Source: Volutella citrinella (Eukaryota > Ascomycota > Sordariomycetes > Hypocreales > Nectriaceae). Taken from it: 64,000 nucleotides of DNA. The notes under the pieces are model-generated. The model saw only the letters and a program-made list of their open reading frames with translations. It did not search any database and was not told where the DNA came from. Each line of letters opens with the position of its first letter. Position 1 is the stretch's first letter. Made by a program: the position numbers and the translations under genes. This document shows, piece by piece, positions 46,323 through 58,100 of the stretch. The DNA is taken from assembly GCA_034401135.1 (NCBI GenBank), contig JAWZSP010000004.1, positions 3,224,001-3,288,000 on the forward strand, read 5' to 3'.

Positions 46323-49239
46323 ATGAGCATCAGTGCCAGCCGCAATGCGCCACTCTCTCCCATCTCTCTAGGCGGCAGCGAGTTCTCCGTATCCAAGTAT
46401 TCAGGTATCGAAGAGAGCCCGTATCCCACAGGTCGCGCAAACCTGGCATCGCCCCCGAACTCGGGTGGCTCCAGCACAATGAGTCTGAATGGCTTCCCGT
46501 CAGCGCCCAGGAGCAATGGCGGCCCTTCGCCGCCGGCCTCCATTGCCCGCTCCAGCCAGGGCACCAACATCTACAATAGCGAACGCAATAGTGTTCGAGC
46601 CGACCTCGACGAGTCCATGTTGCACGAACACTACATGGCTCTCCGTGCCTTTCTCCACAGCCGGAACCAAGACCCCAAACATCAGCCAAACAAGGCCCGC
46701 GACAAGCTTCTCCGCCTCTCTTCGGTTCAGTTTTACGAGCTCAGTACCGATGTCTACGACGAGTTGATTCGACGTCAAGCTGCCGCTCGAGCTCCCCCAA
46801 ATATCCCCAATGGACCGCCCAACTTCCTACTTCCCGAGAAGACTTTCCACCCCAAGCGAAACCAAGCTCGACAAAGGCTCTCCTCGCTCGGCCCTCCTCG
46901 ATTTCGCGATCTTGCTGCCGATGTATTTCACGAGTTGGAACGGCGGTTCCCACGGTTTGTCGGCTCCGACCTACCGCGCAATGGCAGTCCCATGTCCATC
47001 CGCGGCGGGCCCGCCAGTCGCACAGGCACGCCGGTGAATGGAGCCTTCCCCCCGAGGGGCCAGAGCCGTATCAGGAGGCCATCAGATGCTCCTTCGATGG
47101 CCCCTTCGATGGCCCCTTCCATACGAGGTCCAATGGCCGACCCCTATAATGGGATGCCAGGTTCTCCCATCGTCCCTAACGGTGACTATGGAAGACCCAC
47201 GCCAAAGCCATTGAATCAGAACAACACCATTGTACCGAACAAGAGCACCATGGTGGAAGATGATGACGACGGCGACGCATTTGCTCTTGAAGGGGTCGGG
47301 AGGAGCCAAACTTCAGAAGTGTGTTTTGTAAGAGATCGTAGATTGAGCTATAGAGAGCTAACAAGTACCAGGCCGACAAGAAGCTTATCGAGGACTCCAA
47401 GGCCGAAATCCAGGAGCTGCGGGAAAAGCTCGAAAAAATGGAGACGGATTTGAAAAAGAAGGACGAGGAACTGAAGAGGAAGGATGAGGAAACGAAGCAG
47501 AAGGAGATCGACATGGACTCCGCTCTAAAGCAAGAACGATCACAGGTAGCCGCTGCAAACCTCGAGAAGAATGAATGGACTGACCTAAGGCTGAATCTCG
47601 AAAACAAGCTGGCCGAAGTTCAGAGCCTCAACGACTCGATGAAACAAGAGCTGCAACGCATTCGCGATGACCACGATGCGGAGACCGAGCGGCTTCGAAG
47701 CGAAATGGCCTACATTCAGCAGAACTCGAGGGGCAATGCCGACGACGAACTGCAGAAGGAGAATGACGAGTTGCGGCAAGCGCTTCAGGAAGAGCAGCAG
47801 GTGGCGCAACAGGTCCGCAACGAGACGGGAGGCTTTTTGCACGAGATGAAGGTTCTCTCCGAGCAGAGTGCTGCCTCTTACGAGCGACAGGCAGAACTCG
47901 AGAAGACGGTCGACAAGCTTGAGCAGGAGGTGCAGGAGTGGCGCGGCCGCTACACGCGAACGAAAGCGCAATTCAGCAACATGCGTGGTTCAATGACGGG
48001 CATTCCGGTCGACCTCGACGCAGCGATGAACGTCCGCAACCAGGGCTTCACTGACGAGCAAAACGGACTGATCAAGGACATTCACGTAACCAAATTCCAG
48101 GTTGCCCTGGACCATCTACTTCAGAAGGCCCGGACGGGTGATCCAGAGCAGGTTATTGATGCTATGAAATCGGTAGTCGTCAGTGTTCGCCGCATCACCA
48201 AGGACATGGAGTCTGGACCTGTCCAGGACGAGCAAAGGGCACAGGTGCAGGCGAAGCTGAGGGCTCGAATTTCGTCCACGGCCAACAACCTCATCACGGC
48301 CTCGAAGAATTTCGCAGCCGGCGCCGGAATCTCCCCAGTGTCGTTGGTTGACGTGGCCGCATCACACCTAGCCGCCGCTATTGTTGAGATGCTCAAGGTT
48401 GTCAAGATTCGAACGACGCCCGCCGATCAGCTGGACGACGATGACGACGGCACTGTGACTCCTGTGACTTCAGCCGGATTCTCTCCGCGCAATACATCCA
48501 GCCATGTGACTGCTACTCAGGGTATGCTCCCCCCGCCCCCGCCTTTCCAGGGCCTCGGCGGTGCCCGAGCGAGCGCAGACTCATCGGCCTATAGTCCAGT
48601 GAACTCCCCCAGACAGTCCACGGATGCACAGCTGAGGAATGGATCGGCGTTGAAGCCCAACGGATTGATGAATGGAACGCACCAACCTACGGAGAATGGG
48701 AAAATGAACGGGAACGGTCCGGCAAACGGGAACACAAACGGTGTTGACGCCTATGGCATGAGCGAGCAGGCTCGCGCTGAAGATCTGAAGGTATGTCCCC
48801 CTACCCGAGTGTGAGCGTAATGCAGGGAACAACAATGCTAAGAAACGGACACCAGCTCTATTTGGAGGACCAGAACGCTGTTCTAGTTTCAGACATCCAA
48901 GGCCTTGTCAGTATCGTTCGGGGAGACGGAAACATGGAACAAATCATGAACGAAATTGGATCGATCGCGATAATCGTCAGCAAGATCATCTCGGAGACTC
49001 AAGCCACCGGTTTCGGGGAGTATGTCCCTCGACTGGGTGAGTGCAGAGTTCGACTGCTCGAAGCCGGCGACAGAGGGCAGGACATGGCCAACATGGGCAT
49101 CAAGGGTTCGCATCCAGAGTGGCGAGAGTGGACTCAGACGCTGCCACCCCTGGCTTTCGAAACGGCCCGTGAGACCAAGGAGCTTGTCCAGCAGATGGGC
49201 AGGCTGGTGGCGTCAGGCAGGCCTGATGACTTCTCCTGA
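46323..49239 (+). CDS. SPA2: SPA2 polarisome scaffold protein
   Basis: Three exons: 46323-47327, 47372-48790 and 48856-49239, giving 935 residues. Two GIT/Spa2-homology repeats are at about 122-152 (NKARDKLLRLSSVQFYELSTDV) and 178-208 (RNQARQRLSSLGPPRFRDLAADV). A Pro/Ser-rich linker follows, then a long coiled coil (about 336-540) and a conserved C-terminal helical domain. That domain begins near QNGLIKDIHVTKFQVALDHLL and ends past the last intron. Spa2 gathers formin, Pea2/Aip5-type partners and MAPK kinases at hyphal tips. Length is typical for filamentous fungi. The exon 1 donor has two options in frame, GTGTGT (exon end 47318) or GTAAGA (exon end 47327), differing by three codons; the GTAAGA choice is used. 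Intron 2 starts GTATGT. Confidence 0.93.
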
Positions 49240-49924
49240 GTAACCGCTGCGGTCTGAGGTTACGTTTCCTTGGGTCCGCTAGTTTTTCGCCCCTGTCTCG
49301 CAACGTGGATTCGAGCGTTTTTTCGATTTGATGGCATGAACTTGGCGACACTATTTGCAGCGTCGACGGTAATTTTCTTGAGCTAATGGTCGAGAGCTCT
49401 CCTTTGCTATCGTTGACGAAGGGAGGATGCAACCATGTTTTGGCCCCAGCCCTGTTCATAAGAGGCCTTTTATGTGGCATCCTGGTAATGCTGTTAATGC
49501 CCGATGGATGACGAGATCACGGAAGAGAGGACAAGGGCTCCTCTACAACGATGGTGTGCATGGTATGGCGTTGGACATGGATCGTTGATGCATGGAGAAG
49601 GAATTGTCTTTTTTTGGGGAGGGGCTGCTGTACATATATATATCTGTCATACGTCACTGACAATGGGGGCTCACGGGCATGAACAATCGTCACGTCAGCT
49701 AAGCCCATAGTGAAGACACCAGCCGCCCGTTGTGGTGGCGGGATTGGGTGGTGTGAAGAGAATAGAGTATTACAATGAAGCGAGAGATGTTTCTCGAAGC
49801 CGATGGCGGCGTCATCTATGTCTGTCTAGATAGTGCAAAAGCCATGCCCTCCAAAGTACCTAATCAATCATACACAGGGCGTGTAAGTGCAAGTCCCTAG
49901 CTAGGGTCGTTCAATTGACCCCCC
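49240..49924. other. Convergent 3' spacer
   Basis: 685 bp between the SPA2 stop (+) and the glycosyltransferase stop (-). A short TA run (atatatatat) is near 49635. No gene seen. Confidence 0.5.
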
Positions 49925-51663
49925 TTACGCCGTCCGTAGGCCAACCTTGATTCCGGCGTGTTTGACAATGTGCCTCGCAATGATGACGGAGTGCTTCAGG
50001 TGCCACATGATATTGGGAAGACGTTTCCAGGCTTCTCTTATAACCAACCAGCTGGCCGCACCACTAGCAACAAAGCTGGCGAGCCCGACCAGCCACAAGT
50101 CCCAGTTGCGGGCTCTCCACACGGGCATGCGAACATCGGCCGTCTGAAGGTGCATGGGGAGCTGCTCGACGCCGTCCTTGAAGCGCAGCTCCTGGTCATA
50201 CATGACCTCTTCGATGAGATCAGCTGCAAGATGCTTCCGCCTCGAGGCGACGGTGGCGATGAGCTGGAGGCGGGCGACATTACGAGCAAAGTGGCCACCA
50301 GTGTCGTTGCGAAGCTCGGCAATGGCCGAGGCGATGAGGTCGGTGGAGAGGTTGTCCTTGTCGAGGGAGATTCCGGCGCCGGCGACACGGATGCGCTCGC
50401 TGTTGCACAGCTGGTCAAAGAAGTAGCCGACGCAAAGGGTTGGGACGCCGTGGAAGAGGGCCTCGTTGGCGCTGGACCCGCCGCCGTGGGAGACAAAGAG
50501 GACGGTATGCGGGTGGTCCAGGATGGCGCGCTGGGGGGCGAAGACGGGGAGGCGGAAGTGTGGGTGCCTGTCGGCGACGAGGTCGGCGGCGGACAGGACG
50601 GAGCCGTCGCCGAGGGCGTAGGTGCGGGAGAGGTCGAGGTTGGACCGGGGCTTGCGCGGGAGTGCCCAGATGATGCCGTTGACATGCCCGGCGTCGAGGG
50701 CGCGGATGAGGCCGCGGAGGAAGAGCTCGAGCTCCTCGATGGGGAGGTTGATGTGGGTGCCGAGGGAGACGTAGACGGTGCGGTCGTGGGCGGCCAGGAA
50801 GGCCGACAGGTCGTCGTCGAGCGGCGGGAACTGGTCCGAGAGGATCGGGCCGGCGGCCATCATGAGCGGAGGCAGCTCCTTGGGGGCCTCGAGGCCGAAG
50901 AAGGAGTTGACCAAGACGACGTGGTCGGGCTTCTTGAGGAGCGGCAGGTCGTAGGTGACGCCGGCACTACGGCGCTGGCGCTTGAACCACTTGGCCCATG
51001 GCAGCACGCTCGGCAGGCCGAGGGGCAGGACAAGCTCGTTGCGGATGCGGGCGGCCAGGGAGGCGTGCTCGGACGAGGCGACGATGGTGTGCTGGAAGCC
51101 CGGCAGGCCCGAGTGGTAGCTCACCTGGGCCATGTAGTAAGGCATCTGGGGGTAGACGACGGCGACCTGGACGGCGAACTCGCGGAGCATGTCGCGGGCG
51201 ACGTGGTCAGCGAAGAAATCGGCGACGATGAAGTCCGGACGGGAGGCATCGTCGGCGCAAAGGAGGCGGACGGCGCGCCAGGCCGGCTCCCACAGACGGT
51301 CCCAGAGGTACTTTGACGCCATGATGGGGCCGATGCCGTGTTCCGGGCGGTACCGGCGCATGCGCTCGTAGTGGGCGTCGAGGTCGGCCTCAGGGACGGG
51401 GGGGCCGACAACGTGTGTGGTGGTGATGAAGGGGTAGTCGGCCGTCCATGACTCTTGGCCGGTGAGTGTCGCGAATTCGATTGTGTGGCCGCGGGAGGCG
51501 AGCACGGCGCCGATCTCGAGGACGGGGGCTGCGAGAAGTGTGTCAGAGCTTAGGAAGTCCAAGGGGCATCATCTGCGGGTTCTTTACCTGCGTGGGTGAA
51601 GCCGCCCGTCGTGACGAGGAGCAGGATCTTGCGCCGTGTCGCGGATGGGTCGAGGGGAGCCAT
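49925..51663 (-). CDS. Membrane-anchored GT1-family UDP-glycosyltransferase
   Basis: Two exons: 51663-51588 and 51528-49925, giving 559 residues. The N terminus (KILLLVTTGGFTHAAPVLEIG) is the GT1 acceptor-binding start, with the expected catalytic His in GGFTHA. The donor-binding signature is at about 372-400: SHGGGSSANEALFHGVP, then FFDQLCN. A C-terminal hydrophobic helix (about 505-527, before WLVIREAW) and basic tail suggest ER or endomembrane anchoring, as in UGTs of the animal/fungal MGT class. Such enzymes glycosylate small lipophilic acceptors such as sterols, phenols or toxins; the acceptor is unknown here. The intron starts GTAAAG. It is convergent with SPA2 and divergent from the next gene. 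Confidence 0.92.
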
Positions 51664-52771
51664 TGTGCCGGTTGCTGTCAGTCTTGTGCTTGGTGGTCGC
51701 CTAGGGAGATAAGTAGGTATCTGGCAGAAACGAGTGGACAGGCCAATTGGTCCCGTTGCGGCCTGCGACGGGTTGCTTTTATGGCGGAGCGCGCATCAGG
51801 CATGTCGGCGCAAGATGAATGAGGCGCATGAGGTCGCCCCGCTGGATATCCGGGGTTTGTGTAGGGCGGAATCCCGAAGTGGCCTGACCTGGTTGATCCG
51901 GTTTCCACCGTTTCCACAAAACACCGAAGCAGGATCCATAGCCCGTAGCTCCATCGATTGATAGAGAGAGATAAGGGAGAGGCAATTGATTTCTCTGCCC
52001 AAAAATACTGTCCTTGAGACGGCCTCTCCTCTTCAAAGACTGACCAACCCCCTCGGACGAAGTGAATCATGATGGCGGCTTCACTAATAAACATCCGGGG
52101 TGGCGGCCGGTGGGTGGAGCCCCCGCCAGCTATTTTCGTCACCCGCATGCTCACCCATGGCCCACGGCCTATAGGCTATAGGGCCGCCGCCGGGATTGGC
52201 ACTATCTTGGCTCAAACCCGCTCGTTGCCAAGACTGGTTGGGACTAGCTTGGGCGATCCAGGAACAACAGGGACCACGGGAACGCGATAATATTCGGAAA
52301 CGGAGGCCATGATGGAAATTGAAGGGTCACGTCGAGCTACATAGCCACTTGGCGGTGTGATTTACGCGATGCCTCTGCGGTAGCCTCCGTCGCTCTCTCT
52401 CCGTCTCTAGGCTTGGCTTGGGCGCCCGGCCAATGCTCGTGGATCAGACGCTCGTCAGGAGCATCTCAGCGCGGGTTCGTATTTACCATTGCGCATACAC
52501 CCATGGATACCTATATGGGCCATAGGCCATACGGCTGCAGCTCCCGAGCTCGACCTATGGCCGCCAGCTGTCAGCAACTGGTGGGAACACGCGCCAGCTT
52601 CGCGCACACCTCGAAGCTCCAATTCACAACCTGTAATTATATCACAATCCTTCAACTTCACTACTACTGTCAGGTATGTAGTTCTTCTCTTCTCCATTCC
52701 TTTTTTTTTTCACGTTCCGTGGCTGCAATTCCCTACTCAAATTCCGCTCCGCCTACAAAGCCTCACCAAAG
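51664..52771. other. Divergent promoter spacer
   Basis: Lies between the glycosyltransferase (-) and an unrecognised gene (+). A ctgtcag|gtatgt-like donor near 52675 and a T-rich stretch around 52702-52711 could be part of a 5' UTR intron of the plus-strand gene. Not provable by eye. Confidence 0.4.
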
Positions 52772-53674
52772 ATGGGTCCCTTTGGGAGACGCCCCTTCTG
52801 GATGACAGGGAAACAACCATCCTTCCGCCGTCGCAGGGACATTCGAAGCGTCCCGGTTCAAAGATTGAAATCAGTAGGAGCCGAGAAGCAAGTCGATGAG
52901 GTGCTAGGTCCCCTTAGCGCTCTACGTGTCAGTCCCGGGTCTCACAAAGCGAACAATGAAAGGGCAGCCTCAATTCGTTCGTTTCAAGCCACAGCTCGGC
53001 CAGCTTCAACAACAAGGATGCCATCAGAGAGGCTGTTGCATCTCCTAGTCACGTTGAGCTCCAACCAAGGCGGTCAGTCGACCCACTGGCAGCAGGTCCG
53101 GCAGGAGCTCAAGAACTTGTTGCGGACGGAAGACGACACAACCTTCCATCGCCTTTGGGTCATCTTGACACGGGCATACAAGGCCACCGTGCTGGACATC
53201 AACCAGCTGGAGGCTCTGTGGAACAGGCTAGCAAGATACCCTGGTCACATCAACCAGGTAAGGTTTCTTGGTAGCCTGCCACAACAAGTGTGTCGACTCG
53301 CCGGTATTACCGCGCCTCAAGACTACGACGAATCGGCTTGGAGCAATGGGCTGTCGACACTTCTGCGTGAGGCAGACTTATCCTACTACATACAGGTGGA
53401 CGAGATCTGCCGTCTCGGACGGGCTGCGCAACTCTATCAAGAGACCGACAATGCCAAGAGAATTACCCAGATTCTCAAGCCAATGCTCGATTTATGGAAA
53501 CAGTACCAAGCATTGATGATGGAGGGGGTGGAGTACCACTCACTGACCCTGAGAGTAAGACTAGGGCATGCAGCGGCTTTGACGAGGGGCGTCGTGATGG
53601 GCATGCACAACGGCCCAGGTGATGGGCGGGTGGCGCTCTGTACTGGCAGGGGTCCTCAACAAGGAGTCGAGTAG
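52772..53674 (+). CDS. Unrecognised protein, possible helical domain
   Basis: An open frame of 300 residues from the ATG at 52772. The N-terminal 85 residues are basic and Ser-rich (MGPFGRRPFW, RRRRDIRS). The middle (about 86-260) looks globular and alpha-helical, with regularly spaced Leu, Trp and Arg (for example RLLHLLVTL, FHRLWVILTRAY, LEALWNRLARYP, LPQQVCRLAG). There are no cysteine pairs, membrane segments or catalytic motifs. I do not recognise the family. The sequence cag|gtaagg near 53259 could be a donor of an internal intron, and the last 30 residues look non-coding, so the true 3' end may differ. It is divergent from the glycosyltransferase. Confidence 0.55.
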   Translation: MGPFGRRPFWMTGKQPSFRRRRDIRSVPVQRLKSVGAEKQVDEVLGPLSALRVSPGSHKANNERAASIRSFQATARPASTTRMPSERLLHLLVTLSSNQGGQSTHWQQVRQELKNLLRTEDDTTFHRLWVILTRAYKATVLDINQLEALWNRLARYPGHINQVRFLGSLPQQVCRLAGITAPQDYDESAWSNGLSTLLREADLSYYIQVDEICRLGRAAQLYQETDNAKRITQILKPMLDLWKQYQALMMEGVEYHSLTLRVRLGHAAALTRGVVMGMHNGPGDGRVALCTGRGPQQGVE

Positions 53675-54945
53675 ATCGCGGACAATGGGTAAATCAGTTG
53701 AAAGGACAGATGAACAGGCCAACATGGAGTGCACTGTCGATTCATATCAAAGTCTTCAAAGAGAGCATGTGCCCTTTCACTTGCCACAAAGAAACAAAGA
53801 ATAAGCAACCTGTCCAATTGATTCACCACTGCAAGGACGGGAGTGAACTATTACTTGCTTGGAGAATACAGTACATGTACAGTACCTACAGTACAGGACA
53901 TCTCTGGCTTTACGCTCCAGCAACGACAGTGCGCCCCCAGCGCCCCCAGGCCCCCACCGTCCGGGTTGATTTGTTCGACCCACCAAATAAACGCCAGCAT
54001 GCATCAGTGCGTCCAGCCCAGGTTCAGTTCATGGGTGAATGCGCGCGCCGAACACTGGGACTGTGTGTGTGAGTGCGTGCTGGGACACTTCCACATCTGC
54101 TCTTTGTTGGCCGGCGCAAACTTTGAACTCTGTCGCCCGAGTCCGCTTCCGGGGCGAACTCAGGGGCGGCTTCTTTCACGTGAGGATGCTCCTGCGAGGC
54201 GCAGCCCCGCGACTGGACATGGCTGCCAGCGAGTACTACTAGTACTAGTAGCAGTCCTGTTTGTCTGGCTGTGCCTGCCCTTAAGTTGAGGTGATGTGTT
54301 CTTGAACTTGCAAAAACAAACTCGAGTGTCCCATCGCCAGAGGAGCCACTACCCGCTCCTTCCCTGAACATCTTTGAATCTATCTTCCTACTTCTTTCCA
54401 CTGCGCCCTCTCCCCCTGCTCCTTCCTCTTAAAATCCTTCTCCTGCTCCTCCTGCACATTTGCTTACCGCTTCATGACCATCAAGACTACCGACGCTAAG
54501 CAGGGACGACCTTTTTGGGTTTGCGACGTCCTTCCCACCTCTAGGGCGACTTGGTACGTACTTACCTGCCTTTGCTGGTCTGCTCTGCCCCGCTGATCGT
54601 CCCAGGCTATCTCTCCCTCTCTTCTACTAGCGCCTGCACCCTCAGCCTTGCTACCATCCTACTGAGCGCACACAAATCGCCTCAAAACGTCAGATCCCGC
54701 GGGCTGCTCTCCCTGTCGTTGCGAAACGGCGTCGTCTGGCAAGGCACAGTCGGCAGGCCATGCGCACTGCCCTCCCGTGAGCCTCGCTGGACGCACATCG
54801 CCAGCATCGCCTCCAGTTACCTTCACCCGCCACCGCCGCAGCGTCTACCATTCCCTGGCTAAAGACCAACGAATTTCGCGCCCGCTGCTGTGGCTCCCTG
54901 CGCATTGCCGTCGCAGACCTACCTACCTTGAAAACCGGCGCAGCG
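53675..54945. other. Spacer, promoter and leader of the JmjC gene
   Basis: Pyrimidine-rich on the plus strand from about 54290, fitting a long 5' UTR for the next gene. Short palindromic runs are at about 53869-53896 (gtacatgtac, agtacctacagtac) and 54231-54252 (agtactactagtactagtag). No gene seen. Confidence 0.45.
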
Positions 54946-56331
54946 ATGAAAATGGCAGACGAGGCTGCGATGGAGAGCCAGATTCTACCACCCAGCGTGC
55001 CGATTTCAACGTCGGCGTTTGTCGAGCCACGTCCCGCATCATCCATTGGGGCCGATACGCAAGTTCCCAGTCACCCACTAGGGGACCAGGGTCCTGCCGT
55101 CGCAAACATCCCAACTACGCCGGCCAACCCTCACATCCAACCAACGAATGCCCGTAGCCAAGATGATAGCTCGAGCATTACCGAAAACGACTCGCCAGAA
55201 TTCGCGATAGAATTCGACTACGACGGCCCAGAAGGGCACAGAATACTTCGAATGAGGCCTACTACTGACCAATGGAGAGACTTCCCGTCTATTCTCAGCT
55301 TCGCAAGACGCCAGGGCGCTGAAGCTGACGGATGTTTCAAGATTGTGTTGCCGATCGAGTTACGGGAGGACCTTCCACAAAAGGATCCAACAGTGGTCGA
55401 GGCCAATGCCTACAAGCCTTCGCAAACGAAGCAAAACTTCTGGAAGGTTTCTACCGTGAAATCCGAAGGCACATTCGCCTCCACTGATAGCGGGACTGAG
55501 AAAAACTCGACCGCCGCCGAGGCAATTAATGAGTTGAAGCGAATGTTTCGAAAAAACAACCGCCGTCAGATTCGAAAGGTTCGGTACCGTGTTGATGTAC
55601 CAGCATGGACTTCAGCACAACGGCAAACGGCGGGGGTTCCTCAACGGAGCCCCATTCACCCTCTGAAAGGTGACGGGCTGGATAACACTCTAGCCATCAT
55701 ACCCGGCATACATACCCCGTATGTATATGAGTCCGGGCCGCATTTTGGCGCAAGCTTTCAACTACACGCCGAGGATTTCCGTTTGGTATCTCTCAACCAT
55801 CTGTACAAAGGGAGAAAGATCTGGATTGTGGTACCATCGACCGAGGTCGATGTGGCCGAAAAGGCTTTGGGGCGCAAAGAAGGCTGTTCGCAGTTTATGC
55901 GGCACCGTGCCGAGTTTTTCTTCCCCGAAAAGCTCCAGAAGCTGGGGATTCCATTCCGCATTGTCGATCAACGACCGGGCGAGACCATCGTCATCTTGCC
56001 TGATGCCTACCACGAAGGCTTTTCCACTGGATACACCATCGCTGAGGCCAAGAACTACGCGGATCAAGGTTGGAGCACTGATGCCTACAAGGAGTGCGAG
56101 CTCAGTTGTCAGCTCGCCACGGCTATACCCGCAGAGTTGATGCGGCCGCTGAAGGAGGGCGAGGCCCGTCAAGATCTTTGTGCGCACTTCAAGCCCGCAC
56201 CGGCGCCACTTGCGACGACTGAGCACATGACAGCGGAGTTACCGGCGGAAGAACCATCGGTGAGCGGGGGCACCAAAAGACGCCTGAGCGAGGACGGACA
56301 GGAGTTGGGAGATGCCAAGCGGGTGAAATAG
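54946..56331 (+). CDS. JmjN/JmjC domain protein, histone demethylase-like
   Basis: One exon of 461 residues; the ATG at 54946 is the first in frame. After a disordered N terminus, about 103-137 (MRPTTDQWRDFPSILSF and CFKIVLP) resembles a JmjN motif. The JmjC domain spans about 225-370. Fe(II) ligands are present: His274 and Glu276 in LHAEDF, and His356 in AYHEGFS. The 2-oxoglutarate-contacting Lys is likely in YKGRKIW. QFMRHRAEFFFPEKL and RPGETIVILPDAYHEGF match KDM4-like fungal proteins. No PHD or Tudor domain is present, so it is a compact form. The C-terminal tail ends in KRRLSEDG...KRVK, a possible nuclear signal. Lysine demethylation is the family's usual reaction; the substrate is unknown. 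Confidence 0.87.
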   Translation: MKMADEAAMESQILPPSVPISTSAFVEPRPASSIGADTQVPSHPLGDQGPAVANIPTTPANPHIQPTNARSQDDSSSITENDSPEFAIEFDYDGPEGHRILRMRPTTDQWRDFPSILSFARRQGAEADGCFKIVLPIELREDLPQKDPTVVEANAYKPSQTKQNFWKVSTVKSEGTFASTDSGTEKNSTAAEAINELKRMFRKNNRRQIRKVRYRVDVPAWTSAQRQTAGVPQRSPIHPLKGDGLDNTLAIIPGIHTPYVYESGPHFGASFQLHAEDFRLVSLNHLYKGRKIWIVVPSTEVDVAEKALGRKEGCSQFMRHRAEFFFPEKLQKLGIPFRIVDQRPGETIVILPDAYHEGFSTGYTIAEAKNYADQGWSTDAYKECELSCQLATAIPAELMRPLKEGEARQDLCAHFKPAPAPLATTEHMTAELPAEEPSVSGGTKRRLSEDGQELGDAKRVK

Positions 56332-56912
56332 AGTTACGGCGCACATGAAGGACTTTGGCGTTGCTTTGATTTTTTGCGTTGTTGTTGCAGTTTCCGGGGG
56401 GGCATGGTTGGTCGGCTTCGGATTTCAAAAAATACCCTTCACGCCAGGACATGTCCATGGATTTGCATGGGGCGTAGACTACGGATTGGGGGCCTGGGTG
56501 GGCTGGATTATTGGCTCCGGTGAGCCACGGCTGCATGGGAGAGAGTGGTCAATCTGCACACAGCAGGATAATTTACCGGCGAGTTGCACTGGGCGTGCAT
56601 CACGGGAAAGGGGAGCCAGTCATGATGGGCTGCCTAGTTAGAGTCGCTCGTAGCCAAGCGATAATACACACAAAGGGCTTTGCCCAGTACGATGAATGGA
56701 TCTGGTCTTCATATTCAAGAAATCATTACATGTCATGCCGTGCAAGTCATTACGCCATTCTCCCCGTGGGTAGGCCAATCTCGATATGCCCGAAACCCTC
56801 CCGCCGTCGTACATGGAAAGCGATGGGCATGTTTTCCGTGCCAGGCCTAATGCTAGTGGTTACAACTGCGACGGGGCCGCCAGCCCTCGCTCTCGCTCTC
56901 AGCCTCGCCCCA
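56332..56912. other. Convergent 3' spacer
   Basis: 581 bp between the stop codons of the JmjC gene (+) and the Psg1-like gene (-). It should hold both 3' UTRs. No gene seen. Confidence 0.5.
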
Positions 56913-58100
56913 TCAACGCCTCTCCCTCTCCTGCCTCTCCATCTCATCACGGAAGACATTGCGGCCCCCGGTGGTGCCCTGCTTGTGGAAAGAGGGCTCG
57001 ACGGGGCTGTTGACAAGGCTGCCGAGACCCTCGTCGCTGTTGCGACGGGGAGGCGGCGCGTCGCGGTACTCGCCTGGGCCGGGGGCGGCAACAGCGTCGT
57101 CGAGCTGAATGCCGTTGTCGCGAGAGCGGCCGAGGCCGAAGGCGCGGCGAGTCTTGCGGCCGGTGTAACCATTGCGACGGCGGCTCATGACGTTTCCGAG
57201 GCCAATCTTGCGCGACTTTGCGTTCCAGAGGCATCCGCCGACGAGGAGCAGGAAGATGGCGCCGAAGACGGTGGGGAGGGCGATGGTGAGGGTGCGGCCG
57301 TTGGGGATCGAGGGGGGCCCGTTGGGCTTCAAGGAGTCCTTGTAGAGCTGCAGAGGGAGGCTGTAGTCGGTATGGTCCTTGGTCTTGGTGCCGTTTACGT
57401 TGCTGTACAGGGTCAGGGTGATGTTGTGGTCGCCGTGGCCCTTGAGGAACTGGCTGTCGACGTGGAAGTTCCAGAAGCCCCACGTGACTTCAATCTCCTT
57501 GCTTTCAAATATCTTCTCCTGTTCCTTGCTGGTGGTGTTGAACCAGTCCATACGGACGGTGATGAGGGTGGTTCGGTTGTCCTTGGTGTTCTTCTCGAAG
57601 TAGTCAGGATCCCAGGTCACTATCAAAGACACACAATTAGCTCAATTGTCCTTCCGCATCGCCGGATCCCAGACGTAGTGCTACTCACCATAGTATGTCC
57701 GGTCCTGGATGAGGGCAGCGTAGGGGCGAGGGTAACAGAAGGGGGCATTGTCGCCGTCCTTGTTGTGGCAGCGTGGGAAAGCTCCCTTGCCATTGTTGGC
57801 TTCGGCGGTAGGCTCGGGAATCACGGTGCCGGTGCTTGTTTGGACCCTGCCGTGCTGGATGGTGGAGGTGAAAACGGTGGCCGTGAGGTCGTGGGGGGCG
57901 CCGTTTTCCCACATGACGGTGCCATCGACGGTCTTTGCGGACGGCGTGTGGGTTGCCTTCGGCTGGCCCTCATCGTCAACCTCGACCCATTCGGCAGACT
58001 GATCCTCCCGAGCCACGAGACGGGCGGCCTGGGTAGGGACGGCGGAGGCAGCGGCGGAGGCAGCGAGGGCCAGGCCGGTGAGAAGAGTCGAGGCGCGCAT
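56913..58100 (-). CDS. Psg1-like single-pass type I membrane glycoprotein
   Basis: Two exons: 58100-57689 and 57619-56913, giving 372 residues. A signal peptide covers about 1-19 (MRASTLLTGLALAASAAAS). The lumenal part contains N-glycosylation sequons (NRT, NTT, NIT, NGT), a segment FPRCHNKDGDNAPFCYPR, and then YYVTWDPDYF. One membrane helix is at about 249-269 (TIALPTVFGAIFLLLVGGCLW). A basic, disordered cytosolic tail follows (KTRRAFGLGRSRDNG). The arrangement and the xFCxP...YVTWD pattern recall yeast Psg1 (YKL077W), which stabilises Pma1 in the Golgi; that link is from memory and should be searched. The intron starts GTGAGT. It is convergent with the JmjC gene. Confidence 0.8.

Noticed and set aside
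49958..51316. 452-aa open frame on the plus strand
   Set aside because: It lies antisense to the glycosyltransferase gene, has a Gly/Glu/Val/Asp-rich composition expected from reading GC-rich codons backwards, and shows no domain.
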